From CBDIBC01 sp965276635 (lineage in GTDB: Bacteria > Actinomycetota > Acidimicrobiia > Acidimicrobiales > Palsa-688): a stretch of 64,000 nt of DNA. The DNA lies in NCBI GenBank assembly GCA_965276635.1, contig CBDIBC010000005.1:1240001-1304000 (forward strand). The letters run 5' to 3'. The notes under the pieces were generated by a model that saw only the letters and a list, made by a program, of their open reading frames with translations, did no database searches and was not told the origin of the DNA. Shown piece by piece: positions 8,997 to 18,583 of this stretch (within the stretch, counting starts at the first letter, position 1; every line of letters begins with the position of its first letter). The translations under genes were made by a program, and so were the position numbers.

Positions 8997-9809
8997 TCAG
9001 GCTTGCTCGGCCGGTCCAGCTTCCAGCACCGGGTCCCGTTGGACATCGGCTTCCGTCATGGCCAGATAGGCGACCATCCCGACGATCAGGAGCCCGAGCA
9101 CCAGCACGACCGGGCCGTCACCCAGCCCCAGGCCACTGGAGCTCTTGGGCTTGGCCAGGCCATCGGCGATCGACGCGCCGAAGGGGCGGGTGATCACATA
9201 CGCGAACCAGAAGGAGAGCACCGCGCTCCACCGCAGCCAGCGGAAGCCCACGACCGGGATGGTGATGACGGCGGCGAAGATGATCGCGGACGGGAAGTAG
9301 CCCAGGTGGAGGGTGTAGGCCGTGAAGTCGCCGAGCGCGGTCCCCATGGCGAACGTAGCGACCACCGTGGCCCAGTAGAAGGCCTCACGCCGGGGAGTAT
9401 CGATGCTGTGGATCGACAGGGTCTTCTCCGTGCGCTGCCAGGCGACGAACACCGCGATCAGCACGAGCGCGTAGAGAACCGTCGATGCCGTGTACGGCAC
9501 CCCGAAGCCGACGTGGAGGACGTCGGCGGCCATCGTCCCGAAGATGCCGACCATGACAACTGCGAACCAGTACGTCCAGGCCACGTACCGCCCCACCCGG
9601 AACTGGAGCACCAGGGCGACGACGAACACGGCGAAGCCGAGCAGGACGGCGAGCACGGGCGCCATGGCGTGGACCAGGTAGTCCGAGGTGGCCTCGCCCA
9701 TGGCGGTCGACAGCGCCTTGATGACCCAGAACGCGACGGTGATCTCTGGGACGCGCAGAGCCCCTTTCCTCGTCAGCCACGGGCGGGCGTGGCGCGCTCG
9801 GTAGCTCAC
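8997..9809 (-). CDS. COG4705-type integral membrane protein
   Basis: A 270-residue protein with about eight hydrophobic helices. KVPEITVAFWVIKAL-like entry, STAMGEATSDYLV, and the internally repeated VIKALSTAMGE / ATVVATFAMGTALGDFTA halves are characteristic of the COG4705 family, which consists of two four-helix repeats. The function is unknown; members are often near metal or stress genes. An internal GTG at 9752 is an alternative start and would remove a basic leader. Confidence 0.75.
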   Translation of the reverse strand: MSYRARHARPWLTRKGALRVPEITVAFWVIKALSTAMGEATSDYLVHAMAPVLAVLLGFAVFVVALVLQFRVGRYVAWTYWFAVVMVGIFGTMAADVLHVGFGVPYTASTVLYALVLIAVFVAWQRTEKTLSIHSIDTPRREAFYWATVVATFAMGTALGDFTAYTLHLGYFPSAIIFAAVITIPVVGFRWLRWSAVLSFWFAYVITRPFGASIADGLAKPKSSSGLGLGDGPVVLVLGLLIVGMVAYLAMTEADVQRDPVLEAGPAEQA

Positions 9810-9841
9810 CCGAGCACCATACGACGTTCGTGCCGATGGCT

Positions 9842-10084
9842 GGGTTCACCCGGAGCAGACGGTGGTCGAGCTCCTCGGGCGGATGGCCGACTCCCTTCAG
9901 CTCCGGCCCGGGAAACACCCGCACCGACCCAACCGCTCATCTCGCAAGCGAGTTGGGTGTCCTCGCGTTCAAGCGGGGCTACGCCGAGTGGTCCGAGGCC
10001 GACCGCCACGCCGGGGACGACCTCGCGCTCTGCACCTTGGCGGCCCTGGACGAACTGCGAGCAGCGACCGCCTCCCTGGGCTGA
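9842..10084 (+). pseudogene. TetR-family regulator, C-terminal remnant
   Basis: Two adjacent frames together resemble the end of a TetR regulator: TVVELLGRMADSLQLRPGK in one, then LASELGVLAFKRGYAEWSEAD and LCTLAALDELRAA in another. The helix-turn-helix half is absent and a frameshift lies near 9930. This is therefore a decayed gene at the left border of the accessory region, not a working regulator. Confidence 0.5.
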
Positions 10085-10191
10085 TCAGGCAACCTCACAT
10101 CGTCCGAGGCATCACGCGTAGTGGGACCGATCTGCGTCCATCCCGCTCGGACTGGGTTTGCCGCCGTAGTCGAGCAGAGCAACGTGATCTA

Positions 10192-10410
10192 CGTGACCGA
10201 TTTGATGAGCTCGTCGGCCGCCCACTGGGCGACATCGGCGGGATATGGAGCGCAGGGAGAGGACAATGTGCACGAACCCGGCGTCGAGCACCTTGCCGAT
10301 TGTGCCCCGGGTGATGGCGAGCTCCTCGGAGGACACGGGCGGGGGTATCGAGCGTCGGGTCACCGTCCAGTCCAAGGATAAGTGCGCGGGCCGTCTCCAC
10401 CTGTTCCATG
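10192..10410 (-). pseudogene. LLM-class F420-dependent oxidoreductase, C-terminal remnant
   Basis: The minus strand encodes, over three frames, the typical end of luciferase-like F420-dependent oxidoreductases: EQVETARALILGLDGDP, then ELAITRGTIGKVLDAGFVHI, then APYPADVAQWAADELIKSV followed by a TAG stop. At least two frameshifts and loss of the N-terminal 250 or so residues make it a pseudogene. Confidence 0.5.
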
Positions 10411-10514
10411 GTCGCAGGGTCGACGCTTCTAGGCCACAATTAGCGTGGAAGGTGCCCGACCGTCGGCAAAGCCCGATGTCGCCTAAGCGCTTGCGCCAAG
10501 ACATCCGGTACGAG

Positions 10515-10594
10515 AGAGAAGGTGACGGCCGGCACTCTCGCCACCCAGTGACCTGCGTCGGCGGGCCAAAGCAGCGTCGGCCGTCACCTTCTCT
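10515..10594. repeat. Perfect 17-bp inverted repeat around a 46-bp loop
   Basis: AGAGAAGGTGACGGCCG at 10515-10531 is exactly reverse-complementary to 10578-10594. It lies about 110 bases before the phospholipase gene. It could be a small non-autonomous element or a regulatory hairpin. Confidence 0.6.
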
Positions 10595-10705
10595 TCGTTG
10601 AGGTTGTCTTGGCACGATCACTAAGCCTGCAGGTACGCATTGGCCCAGGCCGCCGGAAGGGAGGCAACGGACTTTCGCTGCGCCACCGTGGAATGATTGG
10701 CGGCC

Positions 10706-12133
10706 ATGCAGCAACCATTCGATCGGCTATCGGCTTACCGACGCCTGCGACACCGTGATGCTCGGCGGGACCTATCCATGCTGCCGGATCCGTTGCTGCC
10801 TGCGGGCACCGACCGGGTCCCGCAGATCCGCAACATCGTGCTGCTGATGATGGAGAACCACTCGTTCGACAACTACCTCGGCACCCTTGGCCGCGGCGAC
10901 GGGCTACCGGACCGGCCGCCGACCAACAACACGGCTGGCGGCAAGCGGGTATCCGCTCACCGGTTCGCCACGACCCAACAGGCGGAGAACATCCCGTCGC
11001 AGAGCTGGCGGGCCAGCCACCTGCAGTTCAACGACGGCCGCAACGACGGGTTTGTCACCAGCATCGAGGACATCGACCCGGCCGCCGACGCCACGCTGGG
11101 GATGGGTCACTGGACTGAAGACGACCTGCGCTTCTATGCCGGGCTGGCGCGAACCTTCCCGTTGGCCGACCGATGGTTCTGCTCGTGCCTAGGTCCGACC
11201 TTCCCCAACCGGCGGTTCGTGATGGCGGCCACCGCGAACGGGCTCGTCGATGACGTGATGGCGAGCATCATCGACTACCCCCGATCTGGGACCATCTTCG
11301 ATCTGCTCAACCGGCATGGCATCGGCTGGACCAACTACCACCATGTACCGGCCACGCGCCTGTTAGGCAAACGTCTCATCGGCGAAGCCGGTCTGCGCGG
11401 CGCCCGCAGCATCAAGCTGGCCGCAGGCCATCTCGTGCCGGCCATCGACCACGCAGTCCGCGGTGAGATCCAGTGCACGGCGAACCTCTACCCGCTCGGC
11501 CTGACCCGCACGATCGGCCACCTACGTCACATTCAGCGCTTCTTCGCCAACGCCGCGGCCGGCACCCTGCCACCGCTGAGCATCGTCGACCCAGACTTCC
11601 AGACGTGCTCGGAGGAGAACCCGCAAGACGTCGGTATCGGCGAAGGCTTCGCCGCTGCGGTCATCGACGCGGTCATGCGCGGCCCCGGGTGGCCGCAAAC
11701 GCTGCTGATCTGGTTCTACGACGAGCACGGCGGCTACTACGACCACGTACCCCCGCCGCCGGCGGTCGACCCTGACGACGTGGCACCACGCAGCCTGCTC
11801 GACAGCTCACGACCGCTGCGCTCGCTGCTCAAGCACACGCAGCTATGGGCACAGCTACGCACCAACGACAGCGCCCCAGGCGACTACCGCCAATACGGTT
11901 TCCGCGTCCCGGCGGTTGTCGTTTCGCCGTACGCCAAACCTGATTACGTCTCATCGACGGTGTTCGACCACACTTCGGCGCTGAAGCTCATCGAGGAGAA
12001 GTGGAACCTGCCACCGCTGACTCGCCGCGACGCCGCCGCGACTGCGCCCTGGGATCTCATCGACCTGTCCGCCCAGCCAGCGTTCATCGATCCTCCAACG
12101 CTGCCCGAGCCGCTCATCCCATGGCACCACTAG
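10706..12133 (+). CDS. Phospholipase C / acid phosphatase family phosphoesterase
   Basis: A 475-residue enzyme of the bacterial phosphoesterase (PLC/AcpA) family. Metal and catalytic motifs are MMENHSFDNYLGTL near residue 50, CLGPTFPNRRFVM near 165, and LLIWFYDEHGGYYDHVPPP near 335, with SPYAKPDYVSSTVFDHTS near 410. Members hydrolyse phosphomonoesters or phospholipids and are normally exported by Tat. No signal peptide is visible here: the N-terminus is short and basic without a hydrophobic run, so it is either cytoplasmic or has lost its leader. ATG 10706 is preferred to TTG 10697. Confidence 0.85.
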   Translation: MQQPFDRLSAYRRLRHRDARRDLSMLPDPLLPAGTDRVPQIRNIVLLMMENHSFDNYLGTLGRGDGLPDRPPTNNTAGGKRVSAHRFATTQQAENIPSQSWRASHLQFNDGRNDGFVTSIEDIDPAADATLGMGHWTEDDLRFYAGLARTFPLADRWFCSCLGPTFPNRRFVMAATANGLVDDVMASIIDYPRSGTIFDLLNRHGIGWTNYHHVPATRLLGKRLIGEAGLRGARSIKLAAGHLVPAIDHAVRGEIQCTANLYPLGLTRTIGHLRHIQRFFANAAAGTLPPLSIVDPDFQTCSEENPQDVGIGEGFAAAVIDAVMRGPGWPQTLLIWFYDEHGGYYDHVPPPPAVDPDDVAPRSLLDSSRPLRSLLKHTQLWAQLRTNDSAPGDYRQYGFRVPAVVVSPYAKPDYVSSTVFDHTSALKLIEEKWNLPPLTRRDAAATAPWDLIDLSAQPAFIDPPTLPEPLIPWHH

Positions 12134-12339
12134 CGCCTGCAGCTCCCGCCGGTGGCTATTAGCAACGGGCTCGCCCAGTCCGAGTTGCCTCGTGCACCGC
12201 CCCGTCCTGCGGCAGGCCAGGGCGCACGGCCCGTTGGTGGGTGGTGGCCGGCCGCGCAGCCGGCACCTGGCCGTGCGCGCTCGCGGCGACCGTCCGAATT
12301 GTTGGCCTGTCGTCATGATCTGGACCATAGGCTCGCCGC

Positions 12340-12741
12340 ATGTCCAACCTTTCCGACGCTGAGGCAAAAGCTCTCCTCGATGCCCCCAACCATGCGGTGC
12401 TGACCACGGTCAACCCGGACGGGAGCCTGCATTCCACCGTGATCTGGCAGGAGCCGCTGGGTGACACGGTGAGCATCAACAGCGCAGTAGGGCGGCGCTG
12501 GCCCACCAACCTCGACAAGGACCCGCGAGCCACCCTCCTCGTCATGGCCCAGGACAATCCCTACGAGTACGTCGAGATCCGCGGCACCGCCACGGGAAGC
12601 ACCGACGGCGCCGAGGAGCAGGCCGACCGGTTGGCCAAGAAGTACATGGGCCTGGATGTGTACCCCTTCCGCACCCCCACCGAGCGGCGCATCAGCTACG
12701 GCCTCCGCCCCGAGCGGGTCCGCTACGTCAAGCAGGGCTGA
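12340..12741 (+). CDS. PPOX-class F420-dependent oxidoreductase
   Basis: A 133-residue split-barrel protein. NHAVLTTVNPDGSLHSTVIW at the N-terminus, WPTNLDKDPRATLLV in the middle and YEYVEIRGTATG are the diagnostic strands of the pyridoxamine-phosphate-oxidase-like F420 family. Members reduce biliverdin or unsaturated compounds with F420H2 or bind FMN. The C-terminal YGLRPERVRYV is also conserved. A truncated paralogue of a related group lies 830 bases downstream. Confidence 0.85.
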   Translation: MSNLSDAEAKALLDAPNHAVLTTVNPDGSLHSTVIWQEPLGDTVSINSAVGRRWPTNLDKDPRATLLVMAQDNPYEYVEIRGTATGSTDGAEEQADRLAKKYMGLDVYPFRTPTERRISYGLRPERVRYVKQG

Positions 12742-12799
12742 CCGGCCAGGCCCAGATCCGACGGCGGATGGAGGGTCCGACGATTAGCGATCCAGCAGG

Positions 12800-13509
12800 A
12801 TGAGCGATCCAGCAGACAGAGGGCCGAACGGTCCCGAAGCGCCGCCAGAATCGCCACGTGCCGACCCGATGGCGGGACAGCTCGTCACCGAGACGCTCGA
12901 CTACGACGGTGGTCGGCAGGTCACGGTGTACGTACCGCCAGATGCGCCTGAGGCGATCGTGTTCGCCGGTGACGGGCAGGGAGGGATCTCGCAGTGGGGC
13001 GGGCTCCTCGAGGCAGCCCCCGTGCCGTCCACCATGATCGTCGGCGTCCACGGGCTGGCGGATGAGACGTGGCGGCTCCGGGAGTACTCACCGGTTTTCG
13101 ACACAGAACGTTTCGCAGCCCATGAGAGCTTCTTCGTCGTGGTGGTCGGCCGATGGGCCCGGTCGCGGTTGCGCTGGGCGCAGAACGCACCGCGATATTC
13201 GGTGCCTCGGCGGGGGGTGAGCTCGCCCTGGCCCTCGGGCTTCGCCATCCGGACGTCTACGGTGCGATCTTGTCCTGCTCGCCGGGCGCGGGCTACAAAC
13301 CCACCGGCGTGATGCCGAGCCGGATCCCGCCCACGTACCTCGTGGCCGGCACGTTGGAGCCGTTTTTCCTCGACAACGCCACCCGGTGGGCGGTCGCCCT
13401 GCGCAATGCAGGTGCGGATGTCCTGATGAGCGAGCGGGTCGCCTCGCACGGCGACGCACTGTGGCGCGCGGAGTTCCCGCTGATGGTGGCGTGGGCGTTT
13501 GCGCCCTGA
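12800..13509 (+). pseudogene. Alpha/beta-hydrolase esterase broken by a frameshift
   Basis: The first frame (from ATG 12800) encodes QLVTETLDYDGGRQVTVYVP, AIVFAGDGQGGISQWGGLLE and ADETWRLREYSPVF, the N-terminal half of an enterochelin-esterase-like protein. Near 13168 the reading continues one frame over with ALGAERTAIFGASAGGELAL (nucleophile Ser), CSPGAGYKPTG and the His-bearing VASHGDALWR. One base has been lost or gained. Both halves keep good codon bias, so the defect is recent or is a sequencing error. Cytoplasmic; substrate unknown. Confidence 0.7.
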
Positions 13510-13569
13510 AGTCGGAAGGGGATCCACCAACCGCAGCGCCGGAGATCGTCCGGTAGTACCTTCCGCAGA

Positions 13570-13731
13570 ATGGCCCCTCCCAAGGCGTCCCGGCCCTTCA
13601 TGCCTGGCTACGGGACGCTACCGGCGACCGAGGGGTCAGGCCTTCTCCCGTGGTCGTGGGCCGAGGAGCGGCTCGCACGCTCGCACGACTACTGGCTGGC
13701 AACCGTCACGTCGTCGGGCGCGCCGCACGTC
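13570..13731 (+). pseudogene. PPOX-type oxidoreductase, N-terminal 54 residues only
   Basis: MAPPKASRPFMPGYG, LLPWSWAEERLARSHDYWLA and TVTSSGAPHV match the N-terminus of a second PPOX family group. Similarity stops abruptly at about 13731, where sequence of the RHS remnant begins. The frame then runs into unrelated residues and stops at 13794. The junction is probably a recombination or insertion point. Confidence 0.65.
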
Positions 13732-13733
13732 GG

Positions 13734-15804
13734 TGTCGGGCGGTGGGGCGGCCACGTGGACCAAGGGTGCTGCGATCGCCGGTTCTGCTGGTGACGAGGA
13801 ACTGTGGTTTGGGCTGTCGACGGGAAGCTCAGCGTCGGTGACCGCCACTATGTCGGCGGCAACTTCTCAAGTCGGCGCCTACGCCATCGAGCTGGCCGGG
13901 GTGGCCGCCTCGTCGCCGCTCGACGTGGCCGCCACGACCACCCAGACCGGCTCGAGCGCACAGAGCCCCACGCTGACCACCACGGTCAAGGGCGATTACG
14001 TCCTCATGGGCGCGAACACCGACGCTTCGGTGACCGGGTCGCCGGGATCGCCGTGGACCGACTACACCGGCAGCAGAACAACGCGGGCTCCAACGACGGC
14101 TACAACAACCCTCTCGCCGCGCAGGTGGCCGCCAACACCGGAGTGTTCCAGACGTCATGGGCAGTGTCATCCGGCGGTAACGTCGGCGTCGGCATCGCCC
14201 TCAAACCGGCAATCACCACAGCAACCACGGTCACCTACACCTACGACAACGAAGACCGGGTCATCCGGGTCGAATCCTGCGCCGGAACGACCTGCCCGAC
14301 CCCGACGCAATCCAACTCGGTCGCCTACACTTACGACAACGACGGCCACCTGACCACCATGGTCGACGCCACCGGGACTACCACCTACGGCTACGACACC
14401 CTGGGGCGGCTGACCAACAAGACGCTCCCCGGCGACGCCGATGCTTGCCCTGGTGGCACCTCGATCGTGTACGGCTACGATCCCGGGTCGAACCCGACCA
14501 GCATCTGCGACGCGTCGGGCAACACGCTCTACCGTTACGATCCGGCCAACAACATGACCCGACTCACCGAACCCGGCGGCACCGCCACCTGCGCCACCAG
14601 CCCTAAGACCCTCGCCGCCGGGTGCAGCGCGTTCGCCTACGACAACAACGGGCGGCGCACCCTTACCCAATATCCCGGCGGCGCCACCGAGGCCGTCACC
14701 TACCTGCCCTCGGGGCTCACCGCCACCATCGTGGCCAGAAACGCCGCCGGATCCATCCTGACCAGCTACGCCTACACGTACAATACGTCCAACACCGACA
14801 CCGCCCTGGTCCGAACCCGCGTCGAGAACGACCCGGCCACCAACAACAGCGCGGTCACCGTCACCTACGGCTATGACACCCTCAACCGGCTCACCTCCGC
14901 CGTCGCCTCGACCGGGACCAGCGACTACTACAGCTACGACCCGGCCGGGAACCGCACCTGCGCCCAAACCACCCCCTGTACCGGCACGACGACCACCTAT
15001 AACGCGGCGAATGAGATCACCAACTCCGGCTACAGCTACGACACCGCCGGCAACCTCACCGCCACCCCCACCCTCAGCGCTCTGCGCTACAACAACCGCA
15101 ACCAGACCACCTCGGTCACTCCCTCCGGGGGATCAGCCCAGGCCTACGCGTACACCGGCACCGGATCCACCCAACGCGTCACCGCTGGGCCCACCACCCT
15201 GGTTCCCGCCGGCCCCGACGGCAACCAGATCGACCAGGCCACCACCAACAGCATCGCCACCACCTACATCTACGACCCCACCGGCAACCTCATCGGCGAA
15301 CACACCGGCACCACCAGCCACTACTACCTCCACGACAACCTCAGCTCCATCGTCGCCGTCATCACCCCCACCGGCACCATCGCCGACCGCTACACCTACG
15401 ACCCCTACGGCAACCAAACCACCCTCACCACCACCACCCCCAACCCCTACGGCTACGCCAGCGGCTACACCGACACCACCGGCCTCATCCACTACGGCGC
15501 CCGCTACTACAACCCCACCACCGGCACCTGGACCCAAACCGACCCAACCGGCGAAAATGCAGGATATGTCTATGCTGGCGACGACCCTATAAACTTCGTT
15601 GACCCGAACGGCAAAGAGTTCTTCGGTAATTTGTTCAAAGCTGTGATCTCCGGAGTAATTGGTTCTCAGGTCGGCGTAACATGCGGAATACTCGCTATCA
15701 TCGCTGGCGGCGGACCAGAAGATCCAGCTGGTGACTACGTGGCTGCTACAGGCTGCACCTCGCTTGGAACCGCGACGGCGGCAGCGATAAATTCCGCTCT
15801 CTAA
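13734..15804 (+). pseudogene. RHS/YD-repeat polymorphic toxin, C-terminal 680 residues with tip
   Basis: The segment starts without a start codon at the junction with the PPOX stub. First comes a lectin-like beta domain (TWTKGAAIAGSAGDEELWFG, then VGAYAIELAGVAASSPLDV), which shifts frame near 14072. From there to 15804 one open frame holds many YD repeats (YTYDNEDRVIRVES, YGYDTLGRLTNKT, YSYDPAGNRT) and the RHS core end YDPYGNQ ... GLIHYGARYYNPTTGTWTQTDP. The last 65 residues after DPNGKEF are a variable tip rich in Gly/Ala/Ile with CGILAIIAGGGPEDPAGD. Tip DNA is clearly more AT-rich than the core. The tip-encoding frame is intact, but secretion and N-terminal parts are gone. Confidence 0.75.
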
Positions 15805-15816
15805 TAGCAAGGTGCT

Positions 15817-16041
15817 TTGGCTCCTAACCGGTTTTCACGGAAGCAGAAATTGCTCGCTGCTCTCTTGGCCGTTGCAGCCATAATAGGAGCTGCCCTTGCT
15901 GAGACCCTATTGTCTTCTAAAGACACAGTCCTCCGCTTAGGAATTATCTTCATTTGTATGTTTGTCTTTATATGGCTCGTGAATAGAGCAGAATTACCTG
16001 CGTTGAGACGTCATGTTCGATCACGAAAACGTGACGGCTGA
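15817..16041 (+). CDS. Small two-helix membrane protein, candidate immunity protein 1
   Basis: It begins 12 bases after the RHS tip stop, from TTG 15817 (GTG at 15812 is in another frame). The 74 residues are a basic N-terminus (NRFSRKQK), a hydrophobic helix (LLAALLAVAAIIGAALA), a short polar loop, a second helix (LGIIFICMFVFIWLV) and a basic C-terminus (RRHVRSRKRDG). Base composition is AT-rich like the tip. Position and topology fit an immunity protein against a membrane-active toxin; that role is inferred. No known immunity family is recognised. Confidence 0.55.
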   Translation: MAPNRFSRKQKLLAALLAVAAIIGAALAETLLSSKDTVLRLGIIFICMFVFIWLVNRAELPALRRHVRSRKRDG

Positions 16042-16199
16042 GTTCGACATCCGGGGGCCTTGCCATGTTGATGGTTGAGTGACATAGATAATGCATTTCT
16101 GGTCGCGTGAAGGGGGCTTGAGTTCGTTGATGTAGTTGGTAATGGGTTGTTCAAGCGAGCAGGATGGCGAGCCCCGGGGTCGCCGCTCCGTCGCCACGA

Positions 16200-16797
16200 C
16201 AACCGTGCCCCTCCCCCACAGCCCCGGCGGGGCTGGCTCTGGCCGATGGGGAACCCAGCTCGACGTCCATCCCATCGGCCACGATGGCACCGTCCCCGGC
16301 GCCGTCGCCGCCTACCTCGCCAAGTACGCCACCAAGTCCACCGACCCCGACGGGCTCCTCGACCGCCCCGTTACCAAGGCGACCTGGAACACCTCGACGA
16401 CGTACTCGCACCCCACCTGGTCCGTCTCGTTCGAACCGCGTGGGACCTCGGCGGCCTGCCCGACCTGGCCCACCTCCGCCTGCGTCCCTGGGCGCACGCC
16501 CTCGGCTTCCGAGGCCACTGGCTCACCAAGAGCCGCTCGTACTCCACCACCTTCAGCGCCTTACGGGCAGCCCGGCGGGAGTGGCACACCAACAGCCAGG
16601 ATGCAGCGACGTCGTCAGAGCGGACCGTCGCTACGAGCGACTGGCGATTCGCAGGCCGAGGCTGGACCACCGCAGGGGACGCCTGGCTCGCCCAAACCGA
16701 AGCCGCCTCCTCGGCCCACGCCCGCCGAGTCTCCGCAGCCGAACGTCGGGCAGAGCGACAAGCCAGCGAACCAGGGCCAGGCCGTGAGCGCCCGTAA
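16200..16797 (+). pseudogene. RepSA-like replication initiator, C-terminal relic
   Basis: Two frames together match the C-terminal third of the intact initiator at 23229-24578. RWGTQLDVHPI and VAAYLAKYATKSTDPDGLLD parallel its RWGSQIDVDIV and LASYLAKYTIKSVDTGGALD; after a frameshift near 16375, LRLRPWAHALGFRGHWLTKS parallels LRLRLWAHTLGYRGHWLTKS. The N-terminal HUH domain is missing. This is the trace of an older integrative element related to, but diverged from, the one at 22-26 kb. Confidence 0.75.
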
Positions 16798-16847
16798 TCG
16801 GCGCGACACCAGCCTGGGCACCAAGCCTCTGCTCAGCGTGGAAAGTC

Positions 16848-17510
16848 GTGGGAGCCATGGAGGCACTGCGAAAGATGGCCGGGCAACGGTCGTTCCTCCT
16901 CGTCGGCGACTCCAAGTTGGTGTCGTACAAGAACCTGGCCGCCATGGGCGCCGCCCAGGTGACGTTCGTGGAGCCGGCGTCGAAGTCGTATGTGGCCGTC
17001 GAGGTCCTCGCCGATTGCGATATCACCAGGGCCATCGACGCCGGGTACGTGCCCGAGCGGAACTCTCGGGCGGCCAAGACGGTCGAGGCGGTCTCGTATC
17101 GGGTCTACGAGGACACCATGGTTATCGCCGGCCCCCGCAAAGCCGACCCGGTCGTCGATGTACGCCGAGTGTTCGTGTGGTCGTCGGGAAACGCCGGCGC
17201 AGCGGTCACCAACCGGGCCCGCAAACTCGACCGGGCCGCCGGCGATCTCGGCCGTGTCGAAGCAGGCCTGGGCGGCCGTTTCCACAACACCGCCGACAAG
17301 GTTCGGGCCAAGGTGGCCGCTATCGGCGCGGACCGGCGGGTCGGCGCCTACCTGATCTCCGATATCGGCACCGACGAGGCCGGCCGGCCCACCCTGGCGT
17401 GGCGCTGGGACCAGACCGCACTCGACGCTGAAGCGGCCGCCGACGGCTGGTATGCGCTGTTGACCAACCTCAGCGCCGATGAGGCCGACATCGCGGAGGT
17501 ACTGCACCGC
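16848..17510 (+). pseudogene. IS1634-family transposase, internal fragment
   Basis: An open stretch of about 220 residues shows IS1634/IS4-type DDE features: RSFLLVGDSKLVSYKNLAAM with the second catalytic Asp, VYEDTMVIAGPRKADPV, and DGWYALLTNLSADEADIAEV, which precedes the catalytic Glu region. The N-terminal 200 residues and everything after LHR are missing; on the right it passes directly into an IS110-like sequence. Confidence 0.65.
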
Positions 17511-17514
17511 TGCA

Positions 17515-18144
17515 GGAGCCCGACCTTCCAGCCGCCCAGCTCGACGGCGCAGCCCGAGACATACGCCTCCTTGTCGATCACCGCGAAGACCTCGTTCTCC
17601 GAGCGGACCCGCATCATCAACCGGCTCCGCTGGCATCTCTACGAGCTCGACCCCACCTGGGAACCGCCGACCCGCTCCTTCGACCGGGCCAAGACCCTCG
17701 ACGGCGCCAGGGTTCGACTTGCCCATCGGGACGGGACCGTTGCCCGGCTCGCCCGATCGCTTGTCGAACGCTGCAGCCCTCACCTGCGAAGATTCTTGGC
17801 GAGACTGCCGATGTCCGCCGCTTCAAGTCCAAAGACGCCTTCGCTCGCTACAACGGAACCGCTCCACTGCCTGTACGGTCCTCGAACCATCCCCGCCAGC
17901 GCCTCAGCCGGGTAGGGAACCGCCAGCTCAACTGCGCGATCCTCAGAATCGCGCTCACCCAAGCGCACTGGCACGGTGATGCCCGCTCCTACCTCCAGCG
18001 ACGGAAGGACGCTGGTGACACCACGAAGAAGCGATCCGCGTCCTCAAGCGACGGCTCTCCGATGTTGTCTACAGAGCCCAGCTGGCCGACGCCGACCTCG
18101 GCTCAGCCAGCACGACCGGCGTGCTCACCGCCTCGGCGGCTTGA
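17515..18144 (+). pseudogene. IS110-family transposase remnant
   Basis: Several frames give pieces of an IS110 transposase unlike the intact one at 20454: LPAAQLDGAARDIRLLVDHR and ERTRIINRLRWHLYELDPTW from the middle, then RRFKSKDAFARYNGTAPLPV, RLSRVGNRQLNCAILRIALT and QAHWHGDARSYLQRRK from the C-terminal transposase_20 domain, closing at a TGA at 18144. At least three frameshifts and an internal deletion make it inactive. Confidence 0.65.
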
Positions 18145-18164
18145 CATAGGAGCCAGAGATACTC

Positions 18165-18400
18165 CCATGCGTCGCGGATTTGGTTCGGGTGAGGGTTGTG
18201 CGTCCGCGGTGGACCTTTTGGATGATCTTGTCAGCTTCGGCGTGCCTGACGAACGGCTTCGGGTCGTCGTTCCAGTGGTCGGCCCAGGTCTCGATGGCGT
18301 CGATGAGGGCGGGACGCTGGACGAGACGCCCCGGCGGAGTCGACGACCGGTGAGCTCCTTGAACCACCGCTCGACCAGATTGAGCCACGAACTCGAGAAG
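18165..18400 (-). pseudogene. IS630-family transposase, C-terminal remnant
   Basis: On the minus strand, SSSWLNLVERWFKELTGRRL and, in the next frame, RPALIDAIETWADHWNDDPK, PFVRHAEADKIIQKV and RGRTTLTRTKSATH are the conserved end of IS630/ISRj1-type DDE transposases. A frameshift lies near 18330, and the catalytic N-terminal part is absent. Confidence 0.65.
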
Positions 18401-18583
18401 AGGCAACGCCGTTTTCCGCCAAATAGTGAGTATGCCGCGATACGGGCAGATCCTCCCTATAAGAGGGCCACGAAATCTACGTCTGGGTGGTTGACATGCC
18501 ACATTCAGTGGTGGATAGTGCGGGGCGAGGCCCTGCGTGCGTCGGGCTCTCGCCCACGGGCGACGAATTAAGGGGTATCGGGC

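Noticed and set aside
16427..16445. GTTCGAACC considered as the missing left attachment site of the tRNA-Ala element
   Set aside because: Only nine bases match the T-loop and the match does not extend into the acceptor or anticodon arm; it lies within a coding relic.
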